57,968 nucleotides of DNA from assembly GCA_902362595.1 (NCBI GenBank), contig CABIXF010000024.1:1-57968 (forward strand). The letters run 5' to 3'. Positions 17,575 to 27,735 of the stretch are shown here, piece by piece. The notes beneath the pieces were generated by a model. It saw nothing but the letters and a program-made list of their open reading frames with translations. It was not told where the DNA came from and did no database searches. This stretch comes from Bacteroidaceae bacterium. GTDB taxonomy: Bacteria > Bacteroidota > Bacteroidia > Bacteroidales > Bacteroidaceae. The stretch's first letter is position 1. Each line of letters starts with the position of its first letter. Made by a program: the position numbers and the translations under genes.

Positions 17575-19128
17575 TTACTCTTCCACGGCACGAATCAAGT
17601 CTTTCTGCAACACATCGACTCCTGGGAAACCAATATAACGGGCCTGCAGTTTTCCGTCATGACTGATAATCAAATAAGCAGGTATGCCTGTCACTCCATA
17701 AGAAGCACACAGATATTTCCACTGTGCCTCTGTCAGCCGGTAGTGTACTCCCGTCATTTTAGACAAAGTAGATTTCCATACATTTTCTGGAGAAGAAGGC
17801 CCTGTCAGATAAACATATACAATATCTTTGGAGGACAAACTTTTCTTCAATGGCACCAAAGCCTGCATGCTTTTCCGGCATGGAGCACACCAAGTGGCCC
17901 AGAAGTCAATCAAAATGGCACGTCCTTTATGAGGAGCTATAATTTTAGGCAAGATATCTGCCCCTGTCACATGGGAATCCAACGACACAATCACTGCTTC
18001 TCTAACCGCGTCCATCCGTTTGGCATTTGCCTGAAGCGACTGGGCCACCGCCTCCACATACGTACGAATCTCCGGAAAATTAACTGACTTTAAAATTTTG
18101 CGGTCATCTGAGTTCAAGGAGGAAGATGCAGCCAACCGTGCACACACAGGAACAGCTTTCTGATAATCAGCTTTCAGACGAGAAGCCACTTCCGGGCTTT
18201 CCATCATCTTTTTTTCCACAACCCGATATGCCTCCAACGCTGAAGAACGTCCGCCTGCCAGTTCCATATTAATGGTTTCAGCAGCACCATCGAACCATGC
18301 CTTCTGCTTCTTCTCATAGTGTTTACCCAGCAACCGGGAAGACGCCATACTTACACGAGGGAGATGAACATAGACCGTTACTTCCTCATCGGGTACCAAA
18401 AACAATTGTAAGGTAGCTTCATTCAGCCTCAACGAGGTCAGCGTAGGTTGCAACAATTCTGTTTCCAGATGAAACGAGCCATCCTGACGTACCTTGATAC
18501 TCTGCTTCCACTCCTCTGGGAAAATTCCATCCTTATATACCAGTTCCGCAAACAAGGACATTCTCGGATCATAGCCCAAAATATACCCGTTTACTACAGC
18601 CTTCCCTGACGCCAGCCCCGGTTCCGGAATTTCATTCCGACGCTCAGGTTTATCGGTTGTCAGATAATTTGGCACATATACATACGGTTCCTTGCTGCTT
18701 AGCTGAATTCCAAAAATGTTCCATCCCATTTCCGGATCTACAAAGTCAACCTCGTGCACATCCGACCGTATCGGAGCAAAAGAGAGTGTCACATCCAACT
18801 TTCCATCCTCTGCAATCACTTCCGGTTCAGTCAATCCATCCACCGAAGCCCCTCCAGCATCGCGAAGCCGTGCAACTCCACCGTCAGCCCATTTTAATGC
18901 GGCCTTTGAAGAAAAGACCGCCGGTGTACCGGGCTTTCCATACATCACTACCTCCACCTGTGTCTGCTCATCCGTCAGCACAATCCGCCTGATTTCCAAA
19001 TCTTCCGTATTCGTCAATACGAAACCCGGATTTTCCATTACCTTTCGTCTGCCGGCCTGAGCTTGTAAGGTTATCCAACATAGGCAAAGCAAGCATAAAC
19101 AGCCGCATATCCTTCTTCTCATAGACAA
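17575..19128 (-). CDS. TlpA-like thioredoxin-fold protein, secreted
   Basis: A 517-residue exported protein. A cysteine-rich signal peptide (ICGCLCLLCLCWITLQAQA) is followed by a long beta-rich N-terminal region (about 30-240), a helical region (about 250-370) and a C-terminal TlpA/AhpC-type thioredoxin domain (about 385-517). The active site is WCAPC (residues 413-417), with the cis-proline in TGIPAYLI. Such proteins reduce or exchange disulfides outside the cytoplasm, and large versions with an N-terminal accessory domain are common in Bacteroidetes. The gene is six bases after DUF4954 and is the last of the hflX-DUF4954-tlpA operon. Its partner substrate is unknown. Confidence 0.85.
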   Translation of the reverse strand: MSMRRRICGCLCLLCLCWITLQAQAGRRKVMENPGFVLTNTEDLEIRRIVLTDEQTQVEVVMYGKPGTPAVFSSKAALKWADGGVARLRDAGGASVDGLTEPEVIAEDGKLDVTLSFAPIRSDVHEVDFVDPEMGWNIFGIQLSSKEPYVYVPNYLTTDKPERRNEIPEPGLASGKAVVNGYILGYDPRMSLFAELVYKDGIFPEEWKQSIKVRQDGSFHLETELLQPTLTSLRLNEATLQLFLVPDEEVTVYVHLPRVSMASSRLLGKHYEKKQKAWFDGAAETINMELAGGRSSALEAYRVVEKKMMESPEVASRLKADYQKAVPVCARLAASSSLNSDDRKILKSVNFPEIRTYVEAVAQSLQANAKRMDAVREAVIVSLDSHVTGADILPKIIAPHKGRAILIDFWATWCAPCRKSMQALVPLKKSLSSKDIVYVYLTGPSSPENVWKSTLSKMTGVHYRLTEAQWKYLCASYGVTGIPAYLIISHDGKLQARYIGFPGVDVLQKDLIRAVEE

Positions 19129-19134
19129 TCCTCC

Positions 19135-21132
19135 TTATTCTTTACACAAGCCCTTAATGCGCTCGATAAGTTCATTGCCCAATGCGGTTTTGACCTGAAT
19201 ATGTTCAAGTACTGCGGTCACAAACGGATTGCTTTCGAACACCCCACGTACTTCCTCAAAATCACGTACTTTTTCTTCGCTGCTTCCATCAGCTCCAAAT
19301 CCGGTCATGGAAGTCAAAGAAAACTCTTTCTTCGCATCCTCGTATACCATCTTGTCCAATCCGACCACCGCTTCCTGCCACTGCCGAACAATGGCTACAA
19401 TATCCGATGCAGTCACTTTATCTGCCTGCAAACCGTAAAACTCCAGCATTTTTGCATAAGCCCAGGTCCATTCATACGTATAATAATTGGCATGCATTTC
19501 TGCAAACCGGTCGTGTATCTCATCCACGGAAGTCAACCGTCCGCACTCAATGTCCTCCATCAGTCGTTCAATTTCACTTTTGGGGGCAATCAAGCCAGAA
19601 ATATCCACCCATTCTCCCATGCCTACAGAAGTATCCGGCAAAAGCCGCTTCCTTATTTCCTCGTCAGAAGTGAAGCAAATGTTCTCCAGACGTTTAATGA
19701 CGGAATTCCCCAAGAACTTATGTATGGCTGTTTCATAAAACTTAATGCCCTTGTTCAAGGACGAATTCTTTATTTTCGCACTCTGGTAAGAATAGATTTC
19801 TGAAGTCTCTCCCGATACACGGGCCAATTCCTTCAAAATCTGACGTCCAGTCATCATTTTCTGGATAGTATACGGACTCAGCAGGTTATAGTTAATCTGG
19901 TCCAGACGGTTCGGGTCCTTACGTTTATCACGCTTAGGCCATTTCTGCGCATCGCGAATGGTTCCCACACTCCGTAAATTTACCCCCGGTACAAGATAAG
20001 TCGTATTTTTTTCCTCAATCAAATAAGAGAAAGGAAGGTTAGACGTATCGGGATGTGTCACATGTCTTCCCATTACCAGTGAGAAAGCACCGATACGGGC
20101 CGGCCACAGGACATAAGAATCGGAGGTCGTCTTTGCTCCTCTCTCCAGCGTTCCCTGATGAATCGGCCCCAACTTATACATGTGATTACTTTGATTGGAC
20201 CCCGAGCCTGCATTCATGAATGAAAACATTCCCGCAATCAATAAAGTCGATTTATGGTGTGTCACCGTGAAAGGCCCTGCAAAAATGGCACAAGCCTCTC
20301 CGTTTTCTTCCTGACAGTTACTGAAAAACAACGAATCGGATGCAGAGTACGTATGCCCCAAATGACAAGCCTGCCCCACGAAACAGCGCGTCAGCATCGT
20401 ACCATCCTCTACATGAGAACCACTTGAGATAATAAAATCATCACAAACCACTCCGTAGCCGATGTGTACCGGCGCCGCTTCATTGCTATTCACGCTTCCA
20501 TTTTTCAAGCGTCCGGCTCCTTCTATCTGACAATAATCACCTATTCGTACATTTTTAATGTATCCCGCATTGACAATTGTCACATGACTGCCAATCGTCC
20601 CAGTTTCTGAAGCATGCTTCTCCGCGTATGCTTCAACAATCTGATGCATTTTCTCAATCAATACCGGACGATGACGGTACAACGCCATAATATATGCCTG
20701 ATGTGCAGACAGCCGGTCGTGAATAATCACCTCACGACCTCCTGTCTCATTCAGGACCGACACCTCCACACCATTACCGAAACGGCTCCGGCAGTCTACC
20801 AGAATAATATCCACATTCTCGATAAACGTATCATGCCCAATCTCATAATTGGCAATATAATTCTTCACGTTTTCGATATAACAGTTGTCACCAACAGTCA
20901 CATTGTGCAACGTAGCATAATACAGTCCGGAATGCTTGGCTATTCCACCAGCCAATGTAAACTCCTTTTCAAAAACTCCCAGCCGTACTCTTCCCGAGAA
21001 ACGAGTATGATGTACGTAATCCGTACGGAAATTATCGGCTACTTCCACGCCTTTCCAGTCGGAAGCCACGCAGTGCTGTACTTCCAACTGTGCAATTTCC
21101 CCTTCTGTCAGTAAACGATAGTGTGATGTCAT
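19135..21132 (-). CDS. DUF4954 left-handed beta-helix protein
   Basis: A 665-residue cytoplasmic-looking protein with no signal peptide. The central part (about 60-370) consists of hexapeptide-like turns, for example HNVTVGDNCYIENVKNYIA and GDYCQIEGAGRLKNGSV, as in the left-handed beta-helix of acyl- and nucleotidyl-sugar transferases. It matches what I know as DUF4954, a family largely confined to Bacteroidetes, sometimes annotated as a sugar-nucleotide or UDP-3-O-acyl-like enzyme without proof. The C-terminal 250 residues are mainly helical. It lies 12 bases after hflX, in the middle of a three-gene operon. No catalytic residues can be assigned with confidence. Confidence 0.75.
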   Translation of the reverse strand: MTSHYRLLTEGEIAQLEVQHCVASDWKGVEVADNFRTDYVHHTRFSGRVRLGVFEKEFTLAGGIAKHSGLYYATLHNVTVGDNCYIENVKNYIANYEIGHDTFIENVDIILVDCRSRFGNGVEVSVLNETGGREVIIHDRLSAHQAYIMALYRHRPVLIEKMHQIVEAYAEKHASETGTIGSHVTIVNAGYIKNVRIGDYCQIEGAGRLKNGSVNSNEAAPVHIGYGVVCDDFIISSGSHVEDGTMLTRCFVGQACHLGHTYSASDSLFFSNCQEENGEACAIFAGPFTVTHHKSTLLIAGMFSFMNAGSGSNQSNHMYKLGPIHQGTLERGAKTTSDSYVLWPARIGAFSLVMGRHVTHPDTSNLPFSYLIEEKNTTYLVPGVNLRSVGTIRDAQKWPKRDKRKDPNRLDQINYNLLSPYTIQKMMTGRQILKELARVSGETSEIYSYQSAKIKNSSLNKGIKFYETAIHKFLGNSVIKRLENICFTSDEEIRKRLLPDTSVGMGEWVDISGLIAPKSEIERLMEDIECGRLTSVDEIHDRFAEMHANYYTYEWTWAYAKMLEFYGLQADKVTASDIVAIVRQWQEAVVGLDKMVYEDAKKEFSLTSMTGFGADGSSEEKVRDFEEVRGVFESNPFVTAVLEHIQVKTALGNELIERIKGLCKE

Positions 21133-21144
21133 AATTTTTGTCGG

Positions 21145-22401
21145 TTATTCTTCGTCGTATGTCTGATATAGAAAATCATTGTAAGGATACTTCTGCACAT
21201 GCAGTTCCCTTACCTTTTTATATAACAGTTCACGGAACTGTTCAATATTTGTCTTTTCACGTGCAGAGATGAATATACAATTATCATTCAGTTTCGCCAT
21301 CCAAGTATGCATCAGTTCTTCCAGTGTGATATTCTCCTTTGTCTTCGGAGTCAGGTCGTCTTCCGCCTTTTCCACATACGTATAGGCATCCACCTTATTA
21401 AATACAATCATACTCGGCTTACCACCAGCTCCCAAATCGGCAATAGTCTTTTCTACCACCTGAATCTGTTCTTCAAAATCAGGATGAGAAATATCGACTA
21501 CATGAACCAGCAAATCCGCCTCACGCACCTCGTCCAACGTCGACTTGAACGAATCGACCAGGTCGGTCGGCAATTTCCGGATAAACCCTACCGTATCGGA
21601 CAACAGGAAAGGCAGATTTTCGATAATCACCTTACGGACTGTGGTGTCCAGTGTAGCAAACAACTTGTTTTCCGCGAACACGTCACTCTTTGCCAGCAGA
21701 TTCATCAACGTAGATTTTCCCACATTGGTGTATCCCACCAGCGCCACACGAATCAATCGTCCGCGATTCTTACGCTGGGTGGATTTCTGCGTGTCAATCT
21801 CAGCCAGGCGCTGTTTCAGCAAAGCCATACGGTTCAAGATGATACGGCGGTCCATTTCCAACTGTGTTTCACCCGGACCACGCAGACCTACAGAGCCTTT
21901 ACCACCTCCGGCACCGGAACCACCTCCCTGACGTTCCAAGTGTGTCCACAAACGTTGCAAACGGGGAAGCATATATTTATATTGCGCCAGTTCCACCTGT
22001 GTCTTGGCATTGGCAGTCTGTGCCCGCATAGCAAAAATATCCAATATAAGCGAAGTACGGTCCAGTATTTTAACTTTCAACTCATTCTCAATATTACGGA
22101 TTTGTTTCGCCGAAAGTTCATCATCAAAAATCACCATACCGATTTCTGTTTCCTCACTTTCGTTCTGAGCCGCCAGATATTCTTTGATTTCCTGCAATTT
22201 ACCTTTTCCTACATACGTCACAGAGTTTGGCGTATCCAGTTTCTGAGTAAAACGCTTCACCACCTCTGCCCCTGCCGTCTCAGCAAGGAAAGCCAGTTCG
22301 TCCAAATATTCATTGGTCTTACGTTCATTCTGAGTCTGCGTAATCAAACCCACCAGTGCAGCCTTTTCGGTCTGCGCATCCGATATAACAAATTCCTTCA
22401 T
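21145..22401 (-). CDS. hflX: Ribosome-associated GTPase HflX
   Basis: A 418-residue GTPase that binds the 50S subunit and helps split stalled or hibernating ribosomes. The N-terminal HflX domain (about 1-170) ends in the glycine-rich GGSGAGGGKGSVGLRGPGET stretch typical of the family. The G domain has GYTNVGKST (about 223-231), DTVGF, and NKVD. A helical hairpin (about 175-200) precedes it. The C-terminal tail ending YDEE is short. It is the first gene of an operon with DUF4954 and a TlpA-like protein, an odd pairing of a ribosome factor with a beta-helix and an exported redox protein. Confidence 0.93.
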   Translation of the reverse strand: MKEFVISDAQTEKAALVGLITQTQNERKTNEYLDELAFLAETAGAEVVKRFTQKLDTPNSVTYVGKGKLQEIKEYLAAQNESEETEIGMVIFDDELSAKQIRNIENELKVKILDRTSLILDIFAMRAQTANAKTQVELAQYKYMLPRLQRLWTHLERQGGGSGAGGGKGSVGLRGPGETQLEMDRRIILNRMALLKQRLAEIDTQKSTQRKNRGRLIRVALVGYTNVGKSTLMNLLAKSDVFAENKLFATLDTTVRKVIIENLPFLLSDTVGFIRKLPTDLVDSFKSTLDEVREADLLVHVVDISHPDFEEQIQVVEKTIADLGAGGKPSMIVFNKVDAYTYVEKAEDDLTPKTKENITLEELMHTWMAKLNDNCIFISAREKTNIEQFRELLYKKVRELHVQKYPYNDFLYQTYDEE

Positions 22402-22429
22402 TCAGTGTAAATCTAATTTCTATACGCCA

Positions 22430-22437
22430 CAAATATA
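22430..22437 (-). promoter_or_regulatory. Promoter -7 box of the hflX operon
   Basis: TATATTTG on the minus strand matches TAnnTTTG exactly and would give a leader of about 22 bases. The -33 position would fall inside the adjacent terminator hairpin, and no good element is visible there. Confidence 0.4.
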
Positions 22438-22445
22438 AACAAAAA

Positions 22446-22471
22446 GAGCGCATCTCCTTTCAGATGCGCTC
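22446..22471. terminator. Bidirectional terminator between the Sus operon and hflX
   Basis: GAGCGCATCT (22446-22455) pairs perfectly with AGATGCGCTC (22462-22471), with AAAAA before and TTTTATTTTT after. On the minus strand it ends the SusC-SusD-lipoprotein operon. Confidence 0.8.
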
Positions 22472-22503
22472 TTTTATTTTTACAAATGGTAATGCCTCCT
22501 CCG

Positions 22504-22935
22504 TTATTTCTGCTGTATCGTAATTTCCGTGCTGGCCTTGGCACTTGGAGAAAGATGAGTACCTTCTTTAAAAGTCAGCACTGCCACATATTTCTTTTTC
22601 TCCGAGCGATTCGCCAAACTAAAATTCAACTCCACATAAGCAGCCGGTTCACCATCTTTAAAAGTCACTTCCGGCGTCTGAAGTTTCAGCACATTCTCTG
22701 CTACGGCCTTTTCATCAAGAACCACTTGCACTTTAGCCTCACCGTTTCTGCTGGAACGATAGACCGGCACTTTCACTATTCCGGTATTTTCCGTTCCTGT
22801 TTCCATCACCTGTTTGGAATTTACAAAAGAAAAAGCCATTTCACTTTCTGCATACACAGCTCCCTCCGCATCCTTGTTGCACGAAGTAGCCATACCTGAC
22901 AATAAAACTGCAATCGCTAATATATAATTCTTCAT
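22504..22935 (-). CDS. Sus-operon lipoprotein, Calx-beta-like
   Basis: A 143-residue lipoprotein with the lipobox LLSGMATSCNK (cysteine about residue 19). The mature part has beta strands such as GIVKVPVYRSSRNGEAKV and PAAYVELNFSLANRSEKK, resembling the Calx-beta/DUF1735-like domains found in small surface lipoproteins of polysaccharide or glycoprotein utilisation loci. It follows SusD by 17 bases and ends the operon. A role in binding the operon's ligand at the cell surface is likely but inferred. Confidence 0.65.
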   Translation of the reverse strand: MKNYILAIAVLLSGMATSCNKDAEGAVYAESEMAFSFVNSKQVMETGTENTGIVKVPVYRSSRNGEAKVQVVLDEKAVAENVLKLQTPEVTFKDGEPAAYVELNFSLANRSEKKKYVAVLTFKEGTHLSPSAKASTEITIQQK

Positions 22936-22952
22936 TTCATTTCTATTAAAAG

Positions 22953-24503
22953 TTATCGTACAATAGGATTGTTATCCGAGCTGCTGATATGCTCATTCCC
23001 GTCAATTTCAGACTGAGGCAGAGGGAAGATGAACAGCGGAGAAGCCACTCCCGTATTCTTCGTCTGCACGGTTTCCGAATGATTGGAACCCACATATTTG
23101 CGGTCATATCCCAAAGCCAGACGCTGCAAATCGAAAATTCTTCCTGCTTCACCCCACAATTCCACACGACGCTGCAACAGAATTTCCTCCATCAACGTAC
23201 GGACAGACGCATTCGTATTCGAGTTATAAGTTTCCGAGCTTTCACGCTGTGACAGAATGGCTTCATAATTCGCATCCCGAAGCATACCCAGCTGCTTGAT
23301 TGTGTTCCGTGCCAAATCGAACTTTTTCAGATGACATTCCGCCTCAGCTTTAATCAGCACCATTTCCTCTGCACGCATCAATAGATAGTCACCGGTCCAA
23401 GTGGTATAATCGGCCATTTTAAATTTCAATTGGCAATAACTTACCTTAGAGTTGCCCTGTTCATTCTTCTCCAGTTTTCCACGGAACCATTTCATCTTAC
23501 GCTCATCCGTATTCGACAACAGGTTATATAACCCGGAACTGATACACTGACGGGCTTTCGAACCATACATACCTTTTGCGTCCGCATCCATGTGAGAAAA
23601 GAATCCGGCATAGCCCGACGTCTGGTCTTTCGAAATTTCCAGTCCCCACATCACATCGGCAGTCTTTACACTGTTGTTTCCACCCAACGCATCAATCTTC
23701 ACCAATGAAAGTCCGGGTTTCGCCAAAGCCTCTTCTGCCGCTTCTGCTGCCTCCTTATACTTATGCTGTACCAAGAAAACACGAGCCTGGAAACCTTTAG
23801 CCACATAATAGTCAATGTGAGAAATGTGCGACTGCTTCAGTCCTTTCAATCGGTTGACTGCCTCAGTCAAATCCGCATTGATCTGATCGTACACTCCCTG
23901 TACCGTACCACGGGGCTTTCCCTCTGTTCCAGCCACTGTCGGCTCCGTATAAAGAGGTACTCCCGGTGCATTCTCATGTCCTACATAAGTCTGCTGGTAC
24001 AACTGAATCAGATAAAAATAACAAAAAGCCCGGAATGCATACGCCTGCCCCATCAAGCTATTTACCAAATCAGGATCTCCCTCCAACTTTCCATCGTTTG
24101 CCAGGATATAATTCAGGTTGCTGATAATCGTGTAATAGAAATTCCACACCGAATAAGAACGTCCCGCTTTTCCGGCATAGTCTCCATGCACATTCAGGCG
24201 ATAATCCTCATAAAACCATCCCTGTCCCTGTTCGTTCATCAAATGATCTTCTGCCATCAAATCGGCAAACAATTGAATAGCTGTTTGTCCACAATTCTGT
24301 GTACCCCAGCCTGAGCTCCATCCGGCAGTGTACAAAAAACGGTATGCACCATTAATCGCGGCTTCCGCATGCTCCGCGTTCTCAAAAACCTGTGTTCCAG
24401 ACACAGAATTGGTAGGCTGCGTTTCCAGTTCATCCGAGCAGGAAGCCAACAAACCGACTCCTGCAAACGCCAGCCCGCATAAAAAATATTTATTGATTTT
24501 CAT
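22953..24503 (-). CDS. SusD/RagB-like surface lipoprotein
   Basis: A 516-residue lipoprotein (LAFAGVGLLASCSDE, cysteine about residue 22) that caps the partner SusC channel and binds the incoming ligand at the cell surface. The TPR-rich RagB/SusD fold is visible: the N-terminal region NAEHAEAAINGAYRFLYTA, GQAYAFRAFCYFYLIQLYQQ, and the C-terminal half with MRAEEMVLIKAEAE and EEILLQRRVELWGEAGRIFD. It follows its SusC by 15 bases and precedes a small lipoprotein. No glycoside hydrolase, sulfatase or peptidase is in the operon, so the ligand is unknown. Confidence 0.92.
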   Translation of the reverse strand: MKINKYFLCGLAFAGVGLLASCSDELETQPTNSVSGTQVFENAEHAEAAINGAYRFLYTAGWSSGWGTQNCGQTAIQLFADLMAEDHLMNEQGQGWFYEDYRLNVHGDYAGKAGRSYSVWNFYYTIISNLNYILANDGKLEGDPDLVNSLMGQAYAFRAFCYFYLIQLYQQTYVGHENAPGVPLYTEPTVAGTEGKPRGTVQGVYDQINADLTEAVNRLKGLKQSHISHIDYYVAKGFQARVFLVQHKYKEAAEAAEEALAKPGLSLVKIDALGGNNSVKTADVMWGLEISKDQTSGYAGFFSHMDADAKGMYGSKARQCISSGLYNLLSNTDERKMKWFRGKLEKNEQGNSKVSYCQLKFKMADYTTWTGDYLLMRAEEMVLIKAEAECHLKKFDLARNTIKQLGMLRDANYEAILSQRESSETYNSNTNASVRTLMEEILLQRRVELWGEAGRIFDLQRLALGYDRKYVGSNHSETVQTKNTGVASPLFIFPLPQSEIDGNEHISSSDNNPIVR

Positions 24504-24518
24504 TGTTGTCTTTTTTCA

Positions 24519-27500
24519 TTAGAATGTTACGTCAATACCAAATGATACAGTTCGCACCGGCACATAACCAAAGCTCGTACCGCCGCTGAAATTGTGCTGA
24601 GGATTCATCCCCTTCAGGCAGTTGAACAATACCACATTGTCTGCCGTAGCCGAAAGCCGCAAACGGTTCATGCCCCATTTCTGAATCAACTTATCCGGGA
24701 AAGTATAGCCCAGCGAGATATTCTTGATGGCCAGATAAGAAGCATCAATCAAGTCGTTGTTGGTCGTAATATAACTCTTGCCAATTTCGATACGTGGAAT
24801 ATCCGTAATGTCACCGGGCTGTTTCCAGGCACGCTCCAAGTTCTTACTCTTTGCCTGTCCCACATAATTTCCATACATCAAAGTTCTGTACACACCGTCC
24901 AGCACCTTACCTCCGATAGAATACGTACAGAGCACAGCCAAATCGAAGTTCTTGTACCGAAATTCATTGTTGAAAGAACCATACAGGTCCGGAATACGGC
25001 TGCCCTGGATTTCCTTGCAGTTGGTAGCCTTCGAGGCATCATTCGAGATATAATTCTCGCCTCTTACGCCGTCTTTATCCGTATCCCACACCCAATATAA
25101 CTGTTCACCTGTAGCCGGATCCACTCCCGCCGCTGTAGCCGTATAAAATGAATTGATAGTCTCACCTTCACGGATGATATAACTTCCATTGATGATTTCC
25201 GGCTTATCGGCCAGCTGTAGCACCTCGTTCTTCACGGTCGAACCCATCAGCGTCAGTCGCCATCCGAAATTCGGTTGCTGGAAGATATCGGTGGCGATGC
25301 TCACATCCAAGCCACGGTTACGCATGCTGCCAATGTTCTTGTTATATCCGTCAAATCCAAGCGAGGTAGCCATCGGGAAAGACATCAACATGTCTGAAGT
25401 CTTGCGCTGGTACCATTCCACACTAAAACTTACACGGTCGAACAAACGGCCTTCTACTCCCACATTCAGGTTGCCGTTCTTTTCCCACTTCAGCCCCTTA
25501 TTTTCCAAAGAAGACAATGCGGCACCGTTCATCGTATTGTTCGGATAGCTCAGACTATAGAAAGACTGCCATGCATAATAGATGTCATAACCGTTTGAAT
25601 CGAGCAAACGGTCATTTCCCTGCACACCATAACTAGCCTTCACCGACAGGTTGTTCACCCATCTCACGTTTTTCATGAACTCTTCCTGCGAAATCCGCCA
25701 GTTCGCTCCTACCGACCAGAAATTACCCCAGCGGCTTTCCTTGTAAAAACGAGACGACCCGTCGGTTCGGAAACTGGCCGAGAAATAATACTTATCCGCA
25801 TAATCATAAGACAAACGCGACAATACCGATTCCACTGAATAATTATGGCTATAAGAATCCGTATCCACTACCGTTGTAGCTGCCGCCAGTTCATACAATC
25901 CACCAAAAGGGAAACCCGTTTTCTGACCGGATAAATAAGAATAGGTATATTTATAGAACTCATGTCCCACCAGTGCCGCCACATGATGCTTGCCAAAGCG
26001 GCGGTCATAATTCAGCAGCTGATTCAGTGTGTAACTGAAAGAGCGGGAAGCACTTTTGGTCAGACGTCCTTTCACGGAAGTCGCATTTCCGTTATAAGGA
26101 TTATAGTAAGTCATATTATTCCGGTTAATCAAATCGAAACCATAATTCACCGAGAATTTCAAGCCCTGCAAAGGCCCCTCTTTCAGGTTACCCAATTCCA
26201 TATACATACGGGCGCTCAAGTTATCACTCGTAGTAGAATATTTGTCATCATACAATGTAGCGATGGTATTCCAATCCGCATTGGCACCAGCTGGACGGTT
26301 GGTACCATAATCAAACACCGGATTTCCGTTTTTGTCCAACACCGTTTTTCCATCTGCATCCTTTTCATAAACAGGGAAAATAGGTGCCATCAACTGAGCC
26401 GTATACCACACATTGGAATTTCCCGATGAGTTTTCCACAGCCGTATTGTTCTCATTGCGCGAATAGCTGGCGTTCATCCCGGCCTTCAACCAGTTTGTCA
26501 CATCCGAATCAATGTTCATACGGCCATTGTAGCGAGAGAACTGCGTAGTCTTCAGCAACCCTTTTTCGTTCAGATACCCCAAAGAAAACATATACTTTGT
26601 CTTCTCATTTCCTCCAGAAAAAGAAGCATTATACTCCTGACGCAAAGGATTGTTCACCATCGCCTCATTCATCCAATCCTCCGAATACTTCAGACGGGCG
26701 TCACTGCGCACCTTGCCCGTAGCAGGATCAATCAGTTCCGTCACAGAATAATTGAACGGATTATACTGCTCATTCTGACCGAAAATCGCAGTAGCTCCCG
26801 ATTTCATAGCCTCCAATGCCGCAACTCCAGCTTCCGCCGGCGAAAGGCCATTGTTATAAATCTGATTGTTTTTATACGACTGGAAAATAGTCTCCAGATA
26901 CCCCGCCTCATCCATTGTTTCATAGCGGGGAATGGAACGGGACGCCACGCCCCAGTTCGCCTTCAGATTGACATTCACCTTGCCCGACTTTCCTTTCTTC
27001 GTTGTAATCATCACTACGCCGTTTGCTCCGCGTGAACCATACAACGCACCTGCCGAGGCATCCTTCAATACCGTCATCGATTCAATGTCATTCGGGTTGA
27101 TGGAAACCACATCTCCATCATAAGGCACTCCGTCTACCACATACAAAGGGCTTTGAGCCGAATTGATAGAACCATAACCGCGTACCACGACCGAAACTCC
27201 CGAACCCGGCTGTCCAGATCCGGAAGTGGTCTGCACACCGGCCACCAGTCCATCCAAAGCCTTCGTGACATTGGCTACCGGTCTTGACGTGATTTTGTCG
27301 GCCTTAACCACCGACGCCGAACCGGTAAACGACTCCTTCTTGGCTGTACCATACGCCACAACCATTACTTCATCCAGCTGCTTGGCATCCGACTTCAGCA
27401 CTACATTTACCACCGATTTCACAGGCACTTCCTGGCTCTGCAAACCGATAAAAGAAACCACCAGAACTTTTGCCGAGGCCGGCACTCCGGTAATTGTAAA

Positions 27501-27680
27501 ATTTCCGTCGATATCGGTCACTGTCCCTACAGTCGTACCCTTTACCAATACCGATGCGCCCACTACCGGCAGTCCGTCTTCATCGGACGTCACATTACCG
27601 GTCACTTGAGAAATCTGGGCATTAGACAGACCAATCCCTATCAGGAGAAAGGTCACGAACCACGTGATTTTTTTCTTCAT
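24519..27680 (-). CDS. SusC-like TonB-dependent receptor
   Basis: A 1053-residue outer-membrane transporter. A signal peptide (ITWFVTFLLIGIGLSNAQ) is followed by the carboxypeptidase-regulatory-like domain (about 25-105: GNVTSDEDGLPVVGASVLVK), the TonB-box-like segment LDEVMVVAYG, the plug (about 115-240: SRGANGVVMITTKKGK) and a 22-strand barrel ending FGIDVTF. The frame is open from 27752, but MKKKITWF at 27680 is the signal start. Its first 110 residues are close to those of the phase-variable SusC at 29631-32813, yet the DNA at the equivalent of the inversion site differs (ctcggcaaaag instead of the palindrome), so it is not an obvious third partner of the switch. Confidence 0.93.
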   Translation of the reverse strand: MKKKITWFVTFLLIGIGLSNAQISQVTGNVTSDEDGLPVVGASVLVKGTTVGTVTDIDGNFTITGVPASAKVLVVSFIGLQSQEVPVKSVVNVVLKSDAKQLDEVMVVAYGTAKKESFTGSASVVKADKITSRPVANVTKALDGLVAGVQTTSGSGQPGSGVSVVVRGYGSINSAQSPLYVVDGVPYDGDVVSINPNDIESMTVLKDASAGALYGSRGANGVVMITTKKGKSGKVNVNLKANWGVASRSIPRYETMDEAGYLETIFQSYKNNQIYNNGLSPAEAGVAALEAMKSGATAIFGQNEQYNPFNYSVTELIDPATGKVRSDARLKYSEDWMNEAMVNNPLRQEYNASFSGGNEKTKYMFSLGYLNEKGLLKTTQFSRYNGRMNIDSDVTNWLKAGMNASYSRNENNTAVENSSGNSNVWYTAQLMAPIFPVYEKDADGKTVLDKNGNPVFDYGTNRPAGANADWNTIATLYDDKYSTTSDNLSARMYMELGNLKEGPLQGLKFSVNYGFDLINRNNMTYYNPYNGNATSVKGRLTKSASRSFSYTLNQLLNYDRRFGKHHVAALVGHEFYKYTYSYLSGQKTGFPFGGLYELAAATTVVDTDSYSHNYSVESVLSRLSYDYADKYYFSASFRTDGSSRFYKESRWGNFWSVGANWRISQEEFMKNVRWVNNLSVKASYGVQGNDRLLDSNGYDIYYAWQSFYSLSYPNNTMNGAALSSLENKGLKWEKNGNLNVGVEGRLFDRVSFSVEWYQRKTSDMLMSFPMATSLGFDGYNKNIGSMRNRGLDVSIATDIFQQPNFGWRLTLMGSTVKNEVLQLADKPEIINGSYIIREGETINSFYTATAAGVDPATGEQLYWVWDTDKDGVRGENYISNDASKATNCKEIQGSRIPDLYGSFNNEFRYKNFDLAVLCTYSIGGKVLDGVYRTLMYGNYVGQAKSKNLERAWKQPGDITDIPRIEIGKSYITTNNDLIDASYLAIKNISLGYTFPDKLIQKWGMNRLRLSATADNVVLFNCLKGMNPQHNFSGGTSFGYVPVRTVSFGIDVTF

Positions 27681-27735
27681 AAAATCTCTCTTTAGTTTAG
27701 TTAAGTTAAACAAGTATGTTTTCACAAACGGGTTG

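Noticed and set aside
21307..22410. 367-codon open frame on the plus strand
   Set aside because: It is antisense to hflX and has no recognisable domain, leader or promoter.
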